A DNA stretch of 64,000 nt from the NCBI GenBank assembly GCA_038030265.1, contig CM075943.1, forward strand, positions 39,494,001 through 39,558,000, read 5' to 3'. The position numbers and the translations under genes are program-made. Below the pieces are notes generated by a model that was given only the letters and a program-made list of their open reading frames with translations, searched no databases and had not been told where the DNA came from. Positions 11,240 to 24,333 of the stretch are shown here, one piece after another. This DNA is from Corythucha ciliata (Eukaryota; Arthropoda; Insecta; Hemiptera; Tingidae). Position 1 is the stretch's first letter, and each line of letters starts with the position of its first letter.

Positions 11240-13620
11240 CCACAAAGTGAAGTCGCGAATGTTGCACTCAAACCATAAATTAATATATGCAAGGAGGGGG
11301 TGTGAGAGTATGCCCCCTCCCCATGGCTTTCACATTGATTCCTCTGCCCCGTTCCTTTGATATGCATGTATTTTTCCGATAATTCCAATTTTTACGGTCT
11401 TGTTTCGATCTCCTGAGCATTCTACAAATGCGCTATATCTCACCCCAAATTTCTAGTTCACCCCAAAAAAGGCTGTCAAACACCTATGAACTTTGACCTG
11501 GGAAATTTATGTTCCTACCGTATAACTGCGCCGTAACAGGCAAGTTGAGTTGAATGCACTAATACACATTGCAACCGGAATGCCGACTTGAATTATTTCG
11601 CCCCTTCTGGATCTACGCTTGGTGCCATGGCATTAGTACCAATTCTGGTGTGAATTGGTACTAATGTGAACTTTTAGTAAAACGATAGCCTCCCCGTTTT
11701 TTTAAAGAATCAGTTTCTGAACTGCATATTTTTCAAACGCTTCCAATCTACTCCGTATAGGTTCAACTCTACATATAAGTATGAGAACATCGTCCACAAT
11801 AATGTCAGGCGCATTTAAATCAAGAAAAAGAAGATGAAGAAGAAGACAGAATATATATATAGAGAGAGTTAGAAAAAAGTCCCCCTGGGGCAGCCTTTCA
11901 CTTGTGCACCTTACGGTGCTCATCCTGTACCCGTTGACCTTTTAAGCTTCTTCGTATTCTTCAACGTCCTGCAGCCTCGGTATTTTAGAAAAGAGAAGAA
12001 GATGCAATCCATGCAGGTTTTCCTTTAAGCAACCTTTTAAAAAACAATGATTTGAGACCCTTTGTCTTCTGAAGTTTTTTTCAAACCTGAGCTCGCAGAA
12101 ATAAACAAATTATTTGTAAAATGCCGGAAAATATTGATCCCTATAGAAAATGTCGAATGTTTTGAGCGCAAAAGGGAATGGAAGACAAGTAACAAAGGAA
12201 CCAGGAAGATAATTTGTTGTAATGAACCGATTCACAATGCAATAAGTCTCAACTCTCTTCGATTCGGGATAAATGGCCCCAAAAGATGTCTCACATAACC
12301 TTTCGTTAGCGTTTTTATAGCGAAAACGCCTTAAAAATACGGTTTTTAATGGAACGATAATTATAATTTCAGGGAAATAGCAGAATATTCCTTTACGAGC
12401 GATAGTAATATAACTGAATACACGCGGATAATGGAAACTTAACCTTTCTCTTTGACATCCTTCCGACACGCTTATACTTGGAGATTCTTAAAACCGAGGA
12501 CTAAAGTAGCACTCCGTAATTTAAATCTTGAAAATAAACGTTTTCTTGTCGTGGAGCGTGAAATGCGAGGCTTCATGAGTGAGGATGAAAGTCATCTGTC
12601 ATCTTCCTCAGGTGTGAGATTTGTGTCACGTAAAAAAAAATCCCTGTAGTGGTGATGGGTGGGAGGGGGGGTTTAATTCTCGAGAGAAAGAAGATAATGC
12701 TTTTCTGATTCTTCTTTGAAATCAAAACTCTACACCGACTCGTCACTCACGACTCACACCTTGCCAAGTCTCAGCAATAAAGATCCACTGCCTTAATATT
12801 TTGGAAAATGAGAAATTACGCTCATATTTGCAACACACAGGAGACTTTTCGTCACGGCGCGCCGCCGCCGCAACCCGCCGCACAGGAAGAGAATGAAACT
12901 CACGAGATTCACCAGAATGGTAATGCAATGCAAATAAGGCCTTCTCGGCGGAAATGATGTTATCTTTAAATATTTATGAGAGGTGACACCCCCATTTTCA
13001 AGAGCTCGCAACTCTCCTATGAGATAAAACTCGTTGGACTGAAAATTGTAAGTGCATAACGACGAAGCCACGACGCTTCCATTTTTCCATATTTCGTGGT
13101 ATAATATGAATGCGCTACAGAGAAACAAAACAAGAGAACACACATTTGTTCTTCCTTTCAAAAATGGTGCGACCATCTTCGTATAAAAGTTAAATGTGAC
13201 GCTTGATTAGGTCATTTTCAAACGGAACCTGGAAATTGTCACTCGTGCTCCAAACAAACCCTTCATGTATTCAAGAAAACTGTTAATTCCAAGAGTTAAA
13301 ATTCTTCTGAAAACTGGCAACTCGGGCTTGAAAACTAAATAAGTGTCATTTTACGACGAAAGACAACATTTCTAGTTACCAGAAACCGAAAATTATGTTT
13401 TTTTAGTACAATACATCACACTTTTTGCCTTCAAGAGCTCCTTATGGGACTAGAAATTAACTGAAAGGTTTAAACACTGCGGACATTTTCCACCAGCGTC
13501 CCCATCAACAATCTGGACTGTTTTCAACCGCCGTTGTATAGTTTTTAAAACGTCTTTTCATGCATCTCACTATCCATCTCAGGAATCTCACTAACTCTAA
13601 CTCATCCAGGCCAGACACCC
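11240..13620. other. Mostly unique sequence, no gene recognised
   Basis: No repeat family or protein motif was recognised apart from the hairpin at 11632-11665. The longest open frames (minus 12110-12469 and 12793-13176) have no conserved motif, although the second includes hydrophobic stretches. A short GC-rich patch lies near 12855-12885. It could be intronic or intergenic. Confidence 0.45.
11632..11665. repeat. Perfect 14-bp hairpin
   Basis: ATTAGTACCAATTC and its exact inverse around a 6-base loop. Likely a tiny palindromic element or chance structure; no RNA gene is implied. Confidence 0.8.
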
Positions 13621-13624
13621 AGGA

Positions 13625-13830
13625 ACTGCTCAAAAAATCGCCAATTCACGGATGAAATTGTGAAAAGCGCTGATATCCTGTCCTTGGGTCGAGTGCGCGG
13701 CTAAAATTAAGAAAAGCCGCTAATTCAACGCTAAAAGGGGGGAAACCACCAATTCTGAGATGAAATTGTGAAAATCGCTAATTCTCCCATAAAATCGAGA
13801 AAAAGCGCTAATTCACAACTAAAAATTTAT
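13625..13830 (+). repeat. Family-A array (A2)
   Basis: About six or seven degenerate units in plus orientation, with words such as CGCCAATTCACGGATGAAAT and GCGCTAATTCACAACTAAAA. It runs directly into the family-D array on its right. Confidence 0.7.
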
Positions 13831-13839
13831 GATTTTTTT

Positions 13840-15640
13840 TTCAATTTAACCTGCATTTAATCTGCATTCTGCATGCAATTTGAGGAAAATAGCCACGAAA
13901 TCACAACTTTCTGAGCTGAATGCCTGCATAATTCGAACTATCCTGCAAATTGCAAGTTTATGCGGTCTTACCCTTCTTGAAATTGCCCAGTTCCAGAGCT
14001 TTTCTTGGAGGTTGTCAACCCAGCGTTAGCCAGCCGCGACATTACTCAAAACCTGACAAATTATAGCCATGAAATTACAGACCTCTGAGATGAAAATCTG
14101 TGACTTGGCCAGTTTCGGGTCTAATTATCGGTGAAGTTACTAGTTTCCTGTGTACTTTCGCAAAATTGGAATTTGTTTCCGCGAAATGTTTATTTTCGGG
14201 GATCTTTTATAGTGACCGCAGAGCCCGGATTATAGCCGGCCACGACAGTGCCCGAAGTCTTCTGACGAACAGCCGTATAATTGTAATTGCAACATTTTGA
14301 AGGTTAATGTCCACAAAATTGGAACCATTTTCCTGGCTGAATACGATTTTGAAAGTTTCACGTTCTAATCTCAGTGAAACAGCATGCAGCGCCGAGCCTT
14401 TTCGGCGTGAATCGCGAATCCCAGAAAACTGGTCCTGACTACGCCCGTTCGTCCCGATTTTTATTTTGAATCTGAATTCATTAGCAAATTTAAAATTGAT
14501 TGTGTTTGCATGTTCAGGTCCAAATTTGAGCGATCGTGGGCCCTAATTCAAGTCTTAATTATTAAACACAAGTTTCAGGCAATTTCAGCATAATTGCAAG
14601 TTACGGGTCGCTTAAATTCGAAGAATTTTCAAGTTTCGGTGCGAAATATTTGTGAAATAGCCAGTTTGCAATTGTATTTAGTTGTCAGCTCGGACCCTAG
14701 GCTAGCCGGCGACAACCAACCAAGGTATAGGCTGACGAGGCCCTTACGCTTTACCCCCCAACATTTTGGAAACAAATATCTGCAAAATCAGATTTTTCCA
14801 GGCACAACTTATCGCTAAATTGTAAGTTTTGTGTCCTAATTTCAGCGAAATAGCAAGATTCAAGGCCTTTTTTTATATGCCTTTTTTAGGATATGCGTCC
14901 ATACCTTGTTGATTAGCCGTGTTATTCCAACATTTAGATATTATTATCAATTTGTGAGTTCCTGCATTCGGGTCCTAATTTGAGAACAATTTCAAGTTCC
15001 TGCATAGCTGAATATCCACGAAATTGAGTGTTTCGGGTCTCCGGGTGTTAATTTAAGCGAAATTGCAAGTTCATGGGTCTTAGTTTAAGCAAAATTGCAA
15101 GTTTTGGGACCTTTTTCGTAGCAGTGGATCCAACAGGCTAGCCGGCCCTATCGGAGCCTACACCCTGGAAATTGGAAGTTCCGCGCAAAAAATCCGCGGC
15201 AATGCGACTTTAGGGTCTTAAATCCTGTGAAAATGCAAGTTACGGGTCTAAATTTCAGTGTGTGAAAAGGCAAATTTCCGGGCTCTATTTCAACGGAACA
15301 GAAGTTTCTGGTCAAATTTTTGTGAATCTGGGTTGTAATTTCGGCGAAATTGCAAGTTTCGGGAACTGTATTTCAAGTGGCCGCTTCCCACGCTGTCCAG
15401 CCGGCTCCGAGATCGCACAAAGCTTGATGACTTGATGAGTAACCAAAAAATTACATAATTCGGAGCAAAATATCAGTGGCTGAATTTTCGTAGGAGGACA
15501 TTTTTTGGTCTTAATTGCAGTTAATTTGCCAGTATATGCCTTAATTAGAGCCAAATTGCCATTTTCTGGGCTTATTTTGTGTGGCTGACCTAGGCTAGTC
15601 AGTGTACTATGAAATAGCGCCAAAAGTCTCACGACTACCT
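13840..15640 (+). repeat. Family-D array with higher-order structure
   Basis: Degenerate units of about 30-33 bp built on TTCAGCGAAATTGCAAGTTT followed by a CGGGTCT-like spacer. A GC-rich marker related to GGCTAGCCGGC recurs near 14028, 14230, 14703, 15133, 15397 and 15592. These intervals are close to 200-255 bp or twice that, implying a higher-order unit of roughly seven short repeats. Open frames inside (14594-14818 plus, 15312-15632 minus) are by-products of the repeat. Confidence 0.65.
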
Positions 15641-15714
15641 ACGAAATTCAAAGTTTCCTGGCTGAATATCCGCTCGTTTGCGAGGTCTGTGGTCGAACCC
15701 CCTCCCCTCTATTT

Positions 15715-15739
15715 AAAATAGCACCCTCGGTGCTATTTT
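15715..15739. repeat. Perfect 11-bp hairpin
   Basis: AAAATAGCACC and its inverse around a CTC loop, at the boundary between the family-D and family-C arrays. It resembles the small hairpins seen near transposon ends. No CTRR Helitron terminus follows. Confidence 0.75.
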
Positions 15740-15819
15740 CAATTGTTCACACACACTGCTGTGCAAAACTCACCATTACACCAATATTTCACAGAATGAA
15801 TCTGGTAACTCGCCCCACA

Positions 15820-16640
15820 ATCCAGAAAATTCGACCGACAAACCAGACAATTTGGTTCATAGTTTGATTCAATACCAAACACGCGCGCAAGGCACTTTCA
15901 AAAGCCAAATATCGTCATTCTAACTCTTACAAACCCCAGTTTCGGCGATTTTAGGTATTACAATAGCAGGTTTTGCGGATTCTGCTCGTCCAAATTCCAA
16001 TTTTATGGAATTTTACTGTTTTAAAAACCAAATTTATTGGATTTGGCACTTGCAAACCCCAATTACGGGAATTCGCGCTTCATGAAAAACCTAATGTGAC
16101 GGCGATCGCTCTTCTAAAACCAGTTCCACGGGTTTGATTTGTTCGAAAAACGAATTCGTTGAAAGACAAGATTTTGGTCCTTTAAAACCACAATTTTGTT
16201 GCGGATTTTCGCTTTTTCTTAACCAAGTGCCGTGGATTTGGCTCCTTCAATTCGAAATGGTTCTTTTTGCCATTTACTCGTACTTCCTACCTCTATTTCG
16301 TTTTCATTATTTCCAAAACAAAATTTCGTGGCTTCAGCACTTCCTAAAATATTTGCGTGAAATTGACCGTTTTGGGGATTGTAGACTGCTTCTGGAAATT
16401 GAAAGTACGATTTTGGGCAGAAATTTATGTTTCTACAACCTGGTCAGGAACTATAACCTCGACTACCATCGATTTTACCACTTCGAAGTCACGGTACTGG
16501 GAAATCGGCCCCAGAAACTACAACTATTCGACCAAAAAAACGCTTTAATAGGCCGCCATCAACCCTCTGGCTGCCGGCCTGATCATGGCGTTACATTCAG
16601 GGTTCACATTCTGATCGAACACGCCCAATTTTTTTAGAAA
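15820..16640 (-). repeat. Family-C array, inverted (C2)
   Basis: The longest family-C array, in minus orientation, with repeated words such as CAAACCCCAATT and CCAAATTTATTGGATTTGGC. A 167-codon plus-strand frame at 16134-16637 lies within it. Its repetitive composition explains the open frame, so it is not called as a gene. Confidence 0.7.
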
Positions 16641-16659
16641 AAAATTCAGGACCAACAAT

Positions 16660-19600
16660 ACACATCCACAGCTCTTTTGAGAGTCTCTCCCATCACGAAC
16701 TTCCCTCTTCCTTTCCGTTTTTGATGTGGTGACTCACGGTAAAGTCTAGAGAAAGCCGGGTAGAGCAATCAATGAGATGCCGATTTAGTCTTTGAAGCAT
16801 TATATTCACGAGTAAAAACCGCGTGCCTCCGGAATTTGAGGAATTAAATTGACTTTTCCGTAAAGCACCAGTGATGATGGGTACGGGTTTTATCGGGAAT
16901 GATGTTTCATTAGCAATTTCTGTTCAAGAAACTGACTAGTCAATTCACGGAATGATCCCCAACCCCACACAGAAGTGATTATTCAGTGACCAAAGACCAA
17001 AGCGAAGTGACTTCTTACTCCACTGTTAAGAAAATGTGGGCAGCGCAAAGATTTAAGAGACCTCAGTAAAGTTAGGCAATGTTCCGTAAGACACATCGTG
17101 CGTTGCAAGGCTTCCTTTTCTTTAAATTAGACAGAAAAGGGGTTTCACAGCGTTTCATGAACTCTTTATAAAGAAGACAACTCGCTTCCACTTCCATCAA
17201 CACCCTCCTCATCCCTTCCCCCCATACACTCGAATCAGTATGATAATTCTTGCAAGAAATGTCGAGCAAATTCTATAAATACGTAGGAAAAATCACAATG
17301 CAAATCGAACAACGAAACTTGAAAAACATCGTGCTCTCGAACTCGAACTCTTTTTTTTTTCTTCTTCTTACTCCTGCTTTATCATTTTTTCCTCTTCTTG
17401 TGCTCTTCTTCGCGCTATATATGAGGCAGTCGTGATTCCAAAAGGGTGGGGGGGGTGAGAAATAGGGAGGCTAAAAGTGGTATACTAAAACAGAACAAAA
17501 GCTGAAAGTCACGACCCTGGTAATGGTCCACTAAATATTTATGAAGATGCGCCTCGAGGGAGGGCGAATGATGAAGAAGAAGAAGAAGAAGAGGGCCCCC
17601 GCAGTGACGCTCACGTCCGTCGATTCTCGAGCAATGGTTGAACTTAAAGAACTAGTTTCCTCTTAGTTTGTAGGTATAATCTACATGAGTCGAATTATTT
17701 CACTTTACAGAGCGGGGGTTTCTTTTTTCTCCATTTGTCCCTTCTTTCTAGAAGCGAATAGACGAAGGTTTCCATAAAAGAAAAACTTCGAAAATAGGGC
17801 AGTGTCCTTATTAGTAGAATGAAAATAGATAGTAGAGGAAACTCGGTAACAATAAGTTAGGTCACTCAATTATTGCCTGCCGCAAGCTCCTTGACGTTAT
17901 TCTCGGGGTTCCCCCATTAAACCTCCCTATTTAATCAAGACAAATAACGTTGAACCTCTTCTTCGCAGAACCCAAAGAAAATACCCCACCAGCCTCACTT
18001 CTTAACCTCCCACTCACGAGCATAGTACTGAACGAATTCATTCAATTAACAAAATGAGAAAACAAGCAAACAAAAAAGGTCGTTAGGAAAGGAACGAAAC
18101 ATTTTGAGACGAAAGAAGATAAATTGGCCTGAACTTCAAGGGCAGAAAACGCCAAACATCGTTTTAATTATTAAACACGGGGAAGGTTATTATTTATCAT
18201 GAGTGGAGGGGGGATGTGGGCTTATTTTTGATCCTAAAAAAAAAGTATAAAATGAACGAAGAGGGAGGGAGACAGAAAAATGTGCCATGAATATGTAGCA
18301 GGATCCTCACCCCCTACCCCCTCCTCTCATGGACGAAAAGTATAATCCATCATTTTAGCGGTATATTCGCGTTGGTCTCATCCCACTTAAAACAAAATGT
18401 TAATGAAAGTGGCTCAAAGTACCTACATTGCTCCGCACCGTGATTAATAATATTATGATGGTCCACGGGAGAGCAATGGCCTGAAACTCACTAGGCCATC
18501 CTTCTGGGTTTTCCTTCCGAAATTTTCTTGGAAACACAATTTGGGTTACACCTTTCAGACCTTGCAGCCACCTAACGGTTTATTGGGGGACGGATTTCCT
18601 AAAAAATTGTCCCTCTGTAGGCCTCGCAATCATTGCTCACGTAAAATGGGGGCGAATTTAAATAAACAGCAGTTAGAAAGAAAAATGTGCGTATAATGGA
18701 ACATCTAATCAAGCGTTCAGGCATTATCCTCATTTGATGGTCCTAATAGAGCCCAGTGGGACTTTTCTAGCGTATTTTTAATTATATTATTATTCCAGTT
18801 GAGCAGAAAGGAATAATAAACGAACATTCTATTATTCTTTTTATTCAACAGCCCGAAAATAGCTTTTGAATTCACTTACAAAAGAAAAGAAGTAAAAGGG
18901 TGGCATACTGCCAATGAGAAGTTGGTGCATTGTCAATACCTCGTACAAGGGCGTTCAGACTACGACGTGAATGGTATATTTCAGGTTTTTCGATCACTAA
19001 TGAATTCGTGTTTTAATTGAATTATTTCACAGCAAACGACAATTTGGTTCTAGAAAATAATTGAGCAAAATGCGAGTGTTAGGTCATTTCATAGTCCATG
19101 CGTGTGAAAAAGCCGATGCCAGTTTGACGTTAGCCCCCCCAGTACTCTTCACATTTTGACAGATGCATATCGAAGATTGGGATTCTAAATGACGCCTATC
19201 CCCTCGTTGATGAATGAAGTGAATAGTTCTGTACGATGCAAATTGAGTGGGGCGAAGAGATGAGACGTCGTACGAAAAACGTTCAATAAATGTCATTCAG
19301 AGGTAATAATCCTTCAAGCTTCTTTTCGCCAGGAAATATTTCGCTTGTGCACCCTTCACGGGAGAGGTTTAATAAAACGAAAATAAGTATAGTAAGAATT
19401 CCAGAGGCGGTTCAGAGTGGAAGTTGCAGTTTTTGTACCTAACTACTTGATTTCCAGGGCTAAAAAGTGCTCAAATTTCTCGTTAGAAATTGTAATCAAT
19501 AATTGAATATTATTGATGAGCCCGGCACAGATAGATAATGGGGCAGTACGCACGCTGTCGCGGCTTCCCTTTTTCCGCTGACGACAAAATCGGAAAGCTG

Positions 19601-19678
19601 TCGTGGCGCGAAGGATCAGCCTATAAATTCCACGTTTTTGCACTGATCCAGTCCTTTGGTACTCAGTGCAGTGGAGGG
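16660..19678. other. Mostly unique sequence, no gene recognised
   Basis: About 3 kb without an identifiable repeat family, RNA gene or conserved protein. It contains a GAA microsatellite near 17574-17592 and purine-rich stretches near 18240-18280. All open frames are under about 85 codons and unrecognised. It may be intergenic or part of a long intron. Confidence 0.45.
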
Positions 19679-19686
19679 CCTACACA
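19679..19686 (+). repeat. Target-site duplication of hAT-2 (left)
   Basis: CCTACACA, identical to 22432-22439 on the other side of the element. Confidence 0.9.
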
Positions 19687-22431
19687 CAGTGGCGGCGGAA
19701 CCGGGGGGCAGGAGGGGCGGCCGCCCCTCCAGAATTTAGCCTAAGGGAGCGTCGCCCCCCAGGCTTCAATGCCAATCTTATTCTATCCCGAAGACTGCAC
19801 CCAAGGTTCTTATTCTATCCTTTTCGCTTCTTATTCGAGGACCATGCGACCGTCTCTCAGATCGAAAATCCTGGAACATTTAGGAGAAGATGAAAAATAG
19901 CAATGTCTAGATCATTTGCCCCCTCCCACCATCTTTCACTTTTCTGCAGAACTTTTGTTAGGCATATTTGATTCTTCTTCTACACTTTACCCCTGCCATC
20001 TGACAAACGGGGGCGATCCACCTATCGGCCCCCCTCCCTGGAGAGGGTTTAAGCAATATGAAGGACATTTATTACATCTCCCCTCCCCCACGAGCACACA
20101 GCAGCCTCCGGGAAGATTTCTAGTTACGCCCCTATCTGTGATCCCACACTTTGCTACATAAATATATTTTCGCACGACTTGCACGGGAAGTGATGAGAAC
20201 CGCACTGAAAACCTCCCTCGAAAGTGTCTGTTTTCGTCAACCCGTGCGGAAAAAACGAAAAAGGCACGGGTGTGTGTTAGGATACATCTGATTTGGCTTC
20301 TTTTTTTTTTTTTTTTTTTTTACAGTTAACCAATGTTTGCTGTCCACAGATTATGTTCTCTTGAAGGTCTCAACTTGTATTCTATGATATGACGTTATTG
20401 TTATTGTTTTGTTTTTTTTTTGTTTTTTTTGTTCCTCTTTCTGTCTGTGCCTGTTGGTTTGTTCACTGTGTTTGGGTTTCTCACACGTAAATACCATAAC
20501 ATTTCCAGAATGAGTACCTGCCTATAAATTCCCCATCGTCGTGCGAAAAACGTCGTTCATTACTCGTCGGAAAGTGAAATATCATGTGCTCGTGTAATAG
20601 ACTCGCTCGACTGCGTCTCGTTCGTCTAACAACACTCGCACGATATTTCTTACTTTCCGCACTTGTTATGAAATGTACTATTGAATGTTTTGAACTAAGA
20701 AACCTATATGTATAGCATAGCATGTATAGCTATAATTATACGCAGGAGCTGAAGTGCGTCTTTTCGAGACGAGAAGAGAGATGGCCGGACTCGCCTCGTT
20801 CGGCCACACCTCGAGGCTTGAAAATGCACTTTAGCTTCGTGGTGTACATACTACTTTTTATTCTAGGGCTTAGGGCTTCTTAGGGCATTGATATTGAAGC
20901 AGGATAAGATTTGAAATTTGATGGCAATAGACGATTTCCACTCATGCGCTCTCCAGTCCTACTTCAACAGTTTTGCAACCCGCTTAGGCCAGGTTATGGG
21001 TTACTCTTGTCTTGTGCTGTGTAAAGTGAATTTATTTTTCTCTCATTCCCGTCAACCTAAAACCACATTTGCAGTTATTCAATTCTGATTTTATTCTTCA
21101 GCCTCCGTCTCACGAAACGTATCGATGAAAACTCGTCGTTCCGGGGGCACCTTAACATGAAGTCCCATCATAGTTGCGCATTTATCACACTCCTTCACAT
21201 GTACTTTCTCTTCCCTTTTTCCTCAATTTGGGACGTTTTCAGTCAAGTGCCGGTAAGGTTGAGGGAAAGGGATAAATTTAGTAGCTGGGTCAAAACCTGG
21301 TCGACCCGGAATGGAAGAACTCTTACAGTCACTGAAGCAGCAATAGTATCGCATTTTTCTGACTTTAGATGAGAAGCACGCGAAGGAAGTGTAATTGCAG
21401 ACTCGAAATAAAAGGAAAAAATCAAAAATCATGTAGTATTTGAAACCGAAATACACTCGTAGTAATGTAAAAAAAAATACTGTTAAAGAGGCTCTAGGCA
21501 ACTAGAAATAAACCCATAACCTGCAGTTCTAAACCTTCGCTTTTTCCGCGGAAATCGTCTAGTCGAAAAAGTTATTTCATGTTTAGATAATGTCACTGAA
21601 CTAAGGCTCTATAAGTTCCTACGAGTACTGACAGTCACCATATTTGGTCTCCCCTGCATATGTGGACCAAATAGATTTGGAATCTCTCATATGCCGCAAT
21701 GTTTGGTCCATTGGCGGATCAAAGGGATTTGATATCTCTTAATCGCTGCTGCGGTCGTATAGGTTAACGCTCACCAGCCAATCACAAGCCCTCCCCACTT
21801 TAAAGGATTACATATGGCGCATGTTGTCAGTACCTGTGTGTAACTATAGGTTCACTAACTGAACAGCTGATATTCTAACTCAGTTGTTTCAAGCTTTTTA
21901 ATTCGTAAAATGAAGAGCGCTTCAATGCAAGTATATGAAGCACAGTCCGAAAAAATTACTTTTGAGCCTAGGATCTAAAACGCCGTAAAATTTGCGGCGG
22001 TAATAGTGTATTACATAACAAGTTCAGGTAAGTGGTTATTACCAGCGACCGTTCTTTTGGCGGGCGAGGCGGAGGCCGAGCCCGCTAAAAAAAAAAAACG
22101 AGGAGGTAAATCCACTTCCTACGAGTGATGAACATACGACTTTTTTCACGCGAAAGCAAGGAAATGATAAAATTATTTAAAACCTATCAAGAATCAGGCC
22201 GTTGTATACCACATTCAAATCATTCCCAAAATGCTGAAAATTCAAGACTATTGAGCACCTCCATACAATACAGAGTCTCCTCTATTTACTTAAAATTGAG
22301 AACTACACTACTTCACCTTTCTATCGATGAAAACTAAGGATGGGATGGTAGTGAAGGGTATGGTGGGAAAGGGTAGGGGGGAGAGCCTTAATTTTCGCCC
22401 CCCTTGAACCAAAACACTTCCGCCGCCACTG
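19687..22431. mobile_element. Non-autonomous hAT-like element, 2.7 kb (hAT-2)
   Basis: It starts CAGTGGCGGCGGAA and ends with the inverse TTCCGCCGCCACTG. It is flanked by the perfect 8-bp direct repeat CCTACACA (19679-19686 and 22432-22439). Terminal sequence plus 8-bp duplication identify a hAT insertion. The interior has no transposase-like frame. It includes a T21 tract at 20301-20321 and a GC-rich partly self-complementary stretch near 20750-20850. Removing the element restores continuous sequence across the CCTACACA site. The perfect duplication suggests a younger insertion than most neighbours. Confidence 0.88.
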
Positions 22432-22439
22432 CCTACACA
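22432..22439 (+). repeat. Target-site duplication of hAT-2 (right)
   Basis: CCTACACA, identical to 19679-19686. Confidence 0.9.
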
Positions 22440-22484
22440 GGGCGAGGGGTGGATATCTACATATATGAGGCCCCTTAGCCACTG

Positions 22485-22745
22485 AACGAATCACTGTTTT
22501 TCTCAGTTTTAGCCATGAATTGGCGTTTTTCTATATTTTAGCAGCGAATTAGTGATTTGCATCACTTTAAGCCGTGATTAGAGCATTTCCTCAATGTTAT
22601 TAGCCACGAATTCAAATCAAGAACAGCACATTGTAGCGATTTTTCTGAATTTCAGCTTCGAGTTAGCGCTTTTCAGCCACGTACTCAATTCTGACCGCGA
22701 ATTAGCGATTGTTCTTCTCTTTTAGCTGCGGACTTGCCCCAAGAA
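22485..22745 (-). repeat. Family-A array, inverted (A3)
   Basis: Units read TTTTAGCCATGAATTGGCG and GTTTTTCTCAG, the inverse of family A. The array begins just right of hAT-2 and is interrupted by the family-M element at 22757. Confidence 0.75.
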
Positions 22746-24333
22746 TAGCACATTAAGGCGGGGTTTCAGTCGGGTTTCCTCGACCCAGTCACCCTCGCCA
22801 AAACTTCGCACATAAATTTTGGCTCCATTTCTGCACCAATCTCTGATTTCAAAGTCGCTTTCTACAAGTGACGTTAGATCTTGCTTTTTCAAATTTAATC
22901 CCAAAATGACCCAAAAATACTTTAAAATGAGGAAGTTTCACATTTCCCAAAAATTGTTTTTTCGATGAGGCAAAATCAAACCTTCCACGTAAATAAATAA
23001 ATAAAAATTTAAAACCCTTCAGAAATATTTTTAATTTCTTAACAAAAGTTGGCATATTTGAAATCCCGCCAAAACTAACATTTTCCGCAAAGTAATCCCC
23101 TTACGCCTTCCTTGTATTCTCTGTCCTTTTCATGCCTCTAAATAGCTCAACTGTTTATCCTCCATTATTTTATTATTGGAAAGCTCTAGTAGAAAATAAG
23201 GCAAAGAAACACAACAAACCGCTCTCCGACACCTACATTACAAGCGAATTTTTGTCGGAAGGCTCATATGATACAAACATGCTAACTGGCGTGTTTAATG
23301 GTTTGAGATGACCTAAAACTTCAAAAATCGCGTATTTATTAACTGTTGGGTTATTTTACGAACGGATCACAATTTATGCTCTATTTTATTATGAGTAAAC
23401 CTTTAAAATTAGATTTGTGAATAAGTTCTGACCCATGAAACTTCCTGATTCGAATATGCTTTAAGGTGATTTCAGGGATTAAATTTGGAAAAGCAAGATC
23501 TAACGTCACTGTAGCGCGAATTAGCGATTTGTCTTCTCTTTAGCTGCGGACTTGCCCCAAGAATAGCACATTAAGGCGGGGTTTCAGTCGGGTTTCCTCG
23601 ACCCAGTCACCCTCGCCAAAACTTCGCACATAAATTTTGGCTCCATTTCTGCTCCAATCTCTGATTTCAAAGTCGCTTTCTACAAGTGACGTTAGATCTT
23701 GCTTTTTCAAATTTAATCCCAAAATGACCCAAAAATACTTTAAAATGAGGAAGTTTCACATTTCCCAGAAATTGTTTTTTCGATGAGGCAAAATCAAACC
23801 TTCCACGTAAATAAATAAATAAAAATTTAAAACCCTTCAGAAATATTTTTAATTTCTTAACAAAAGTTGGCATATTTGAAATCCCGCCAAAACTAACATT
23901 TTCCGCAAAGTAATCCCCTTACGCCTTCCTTGTATTCTCTGTCCTTTTCATGCCTCTAAATAGCTCAACTGTTTATCCTCCATTATTTTATTATTGGAAA
24001 GCTCTAGTAGAAAATAAGGCAAAGAAACACAACAAACCGCTCTCCGACACCTACATTACAAGCGAATTTTTGTCGGAAGGCTCATATGATACAAACATGC
24101 TAACTGGCGTGTTTAATGGTTTGAGATGACCTAAAACTTCAAAAATCGCGTATTTATTAACTGTTGGGTTATTTTATGAACGGATCACAATTTATGCTCT
24201 ATTTTATTATGAGTAAACCTTTAAAATTAGATTTGTGAATAAGTTCTGACCCATGAAACTTCCTGATTCGAATATGCTTTAAGGTGATTTCAGGGATTAA
24301 ATTTGGAAAAGCAAGATCTAACGTCACTGTAGA
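22697..24333 (+). repeat. Near-identical 818-bp tandem duplication
   Basis: The units 22697-23515 and 23516-24333 differ by only a handful of bases. The unit starts in the family-A array (GCGAATTAGCGATT) and ends within the right-end inverted repeat of the family-M element (CGTCACTGTA). Array sequence and element were therefore copied together after the insertion. Such high identity means a recent event, or an assembly duplication. Confidence 0.9.

Noticed and set aside
12793..13176. 127-codon minus-strand frame with hydrophobic segments
   Set aside because: No conserved motif or supporting context. Hydrophobic residues are expected from T-rich DNA.
15715..15739. Helitron 3' end hairpin
   Set aside because: No CTRR follows the hairpin and no TC-type 5' end was found in range.
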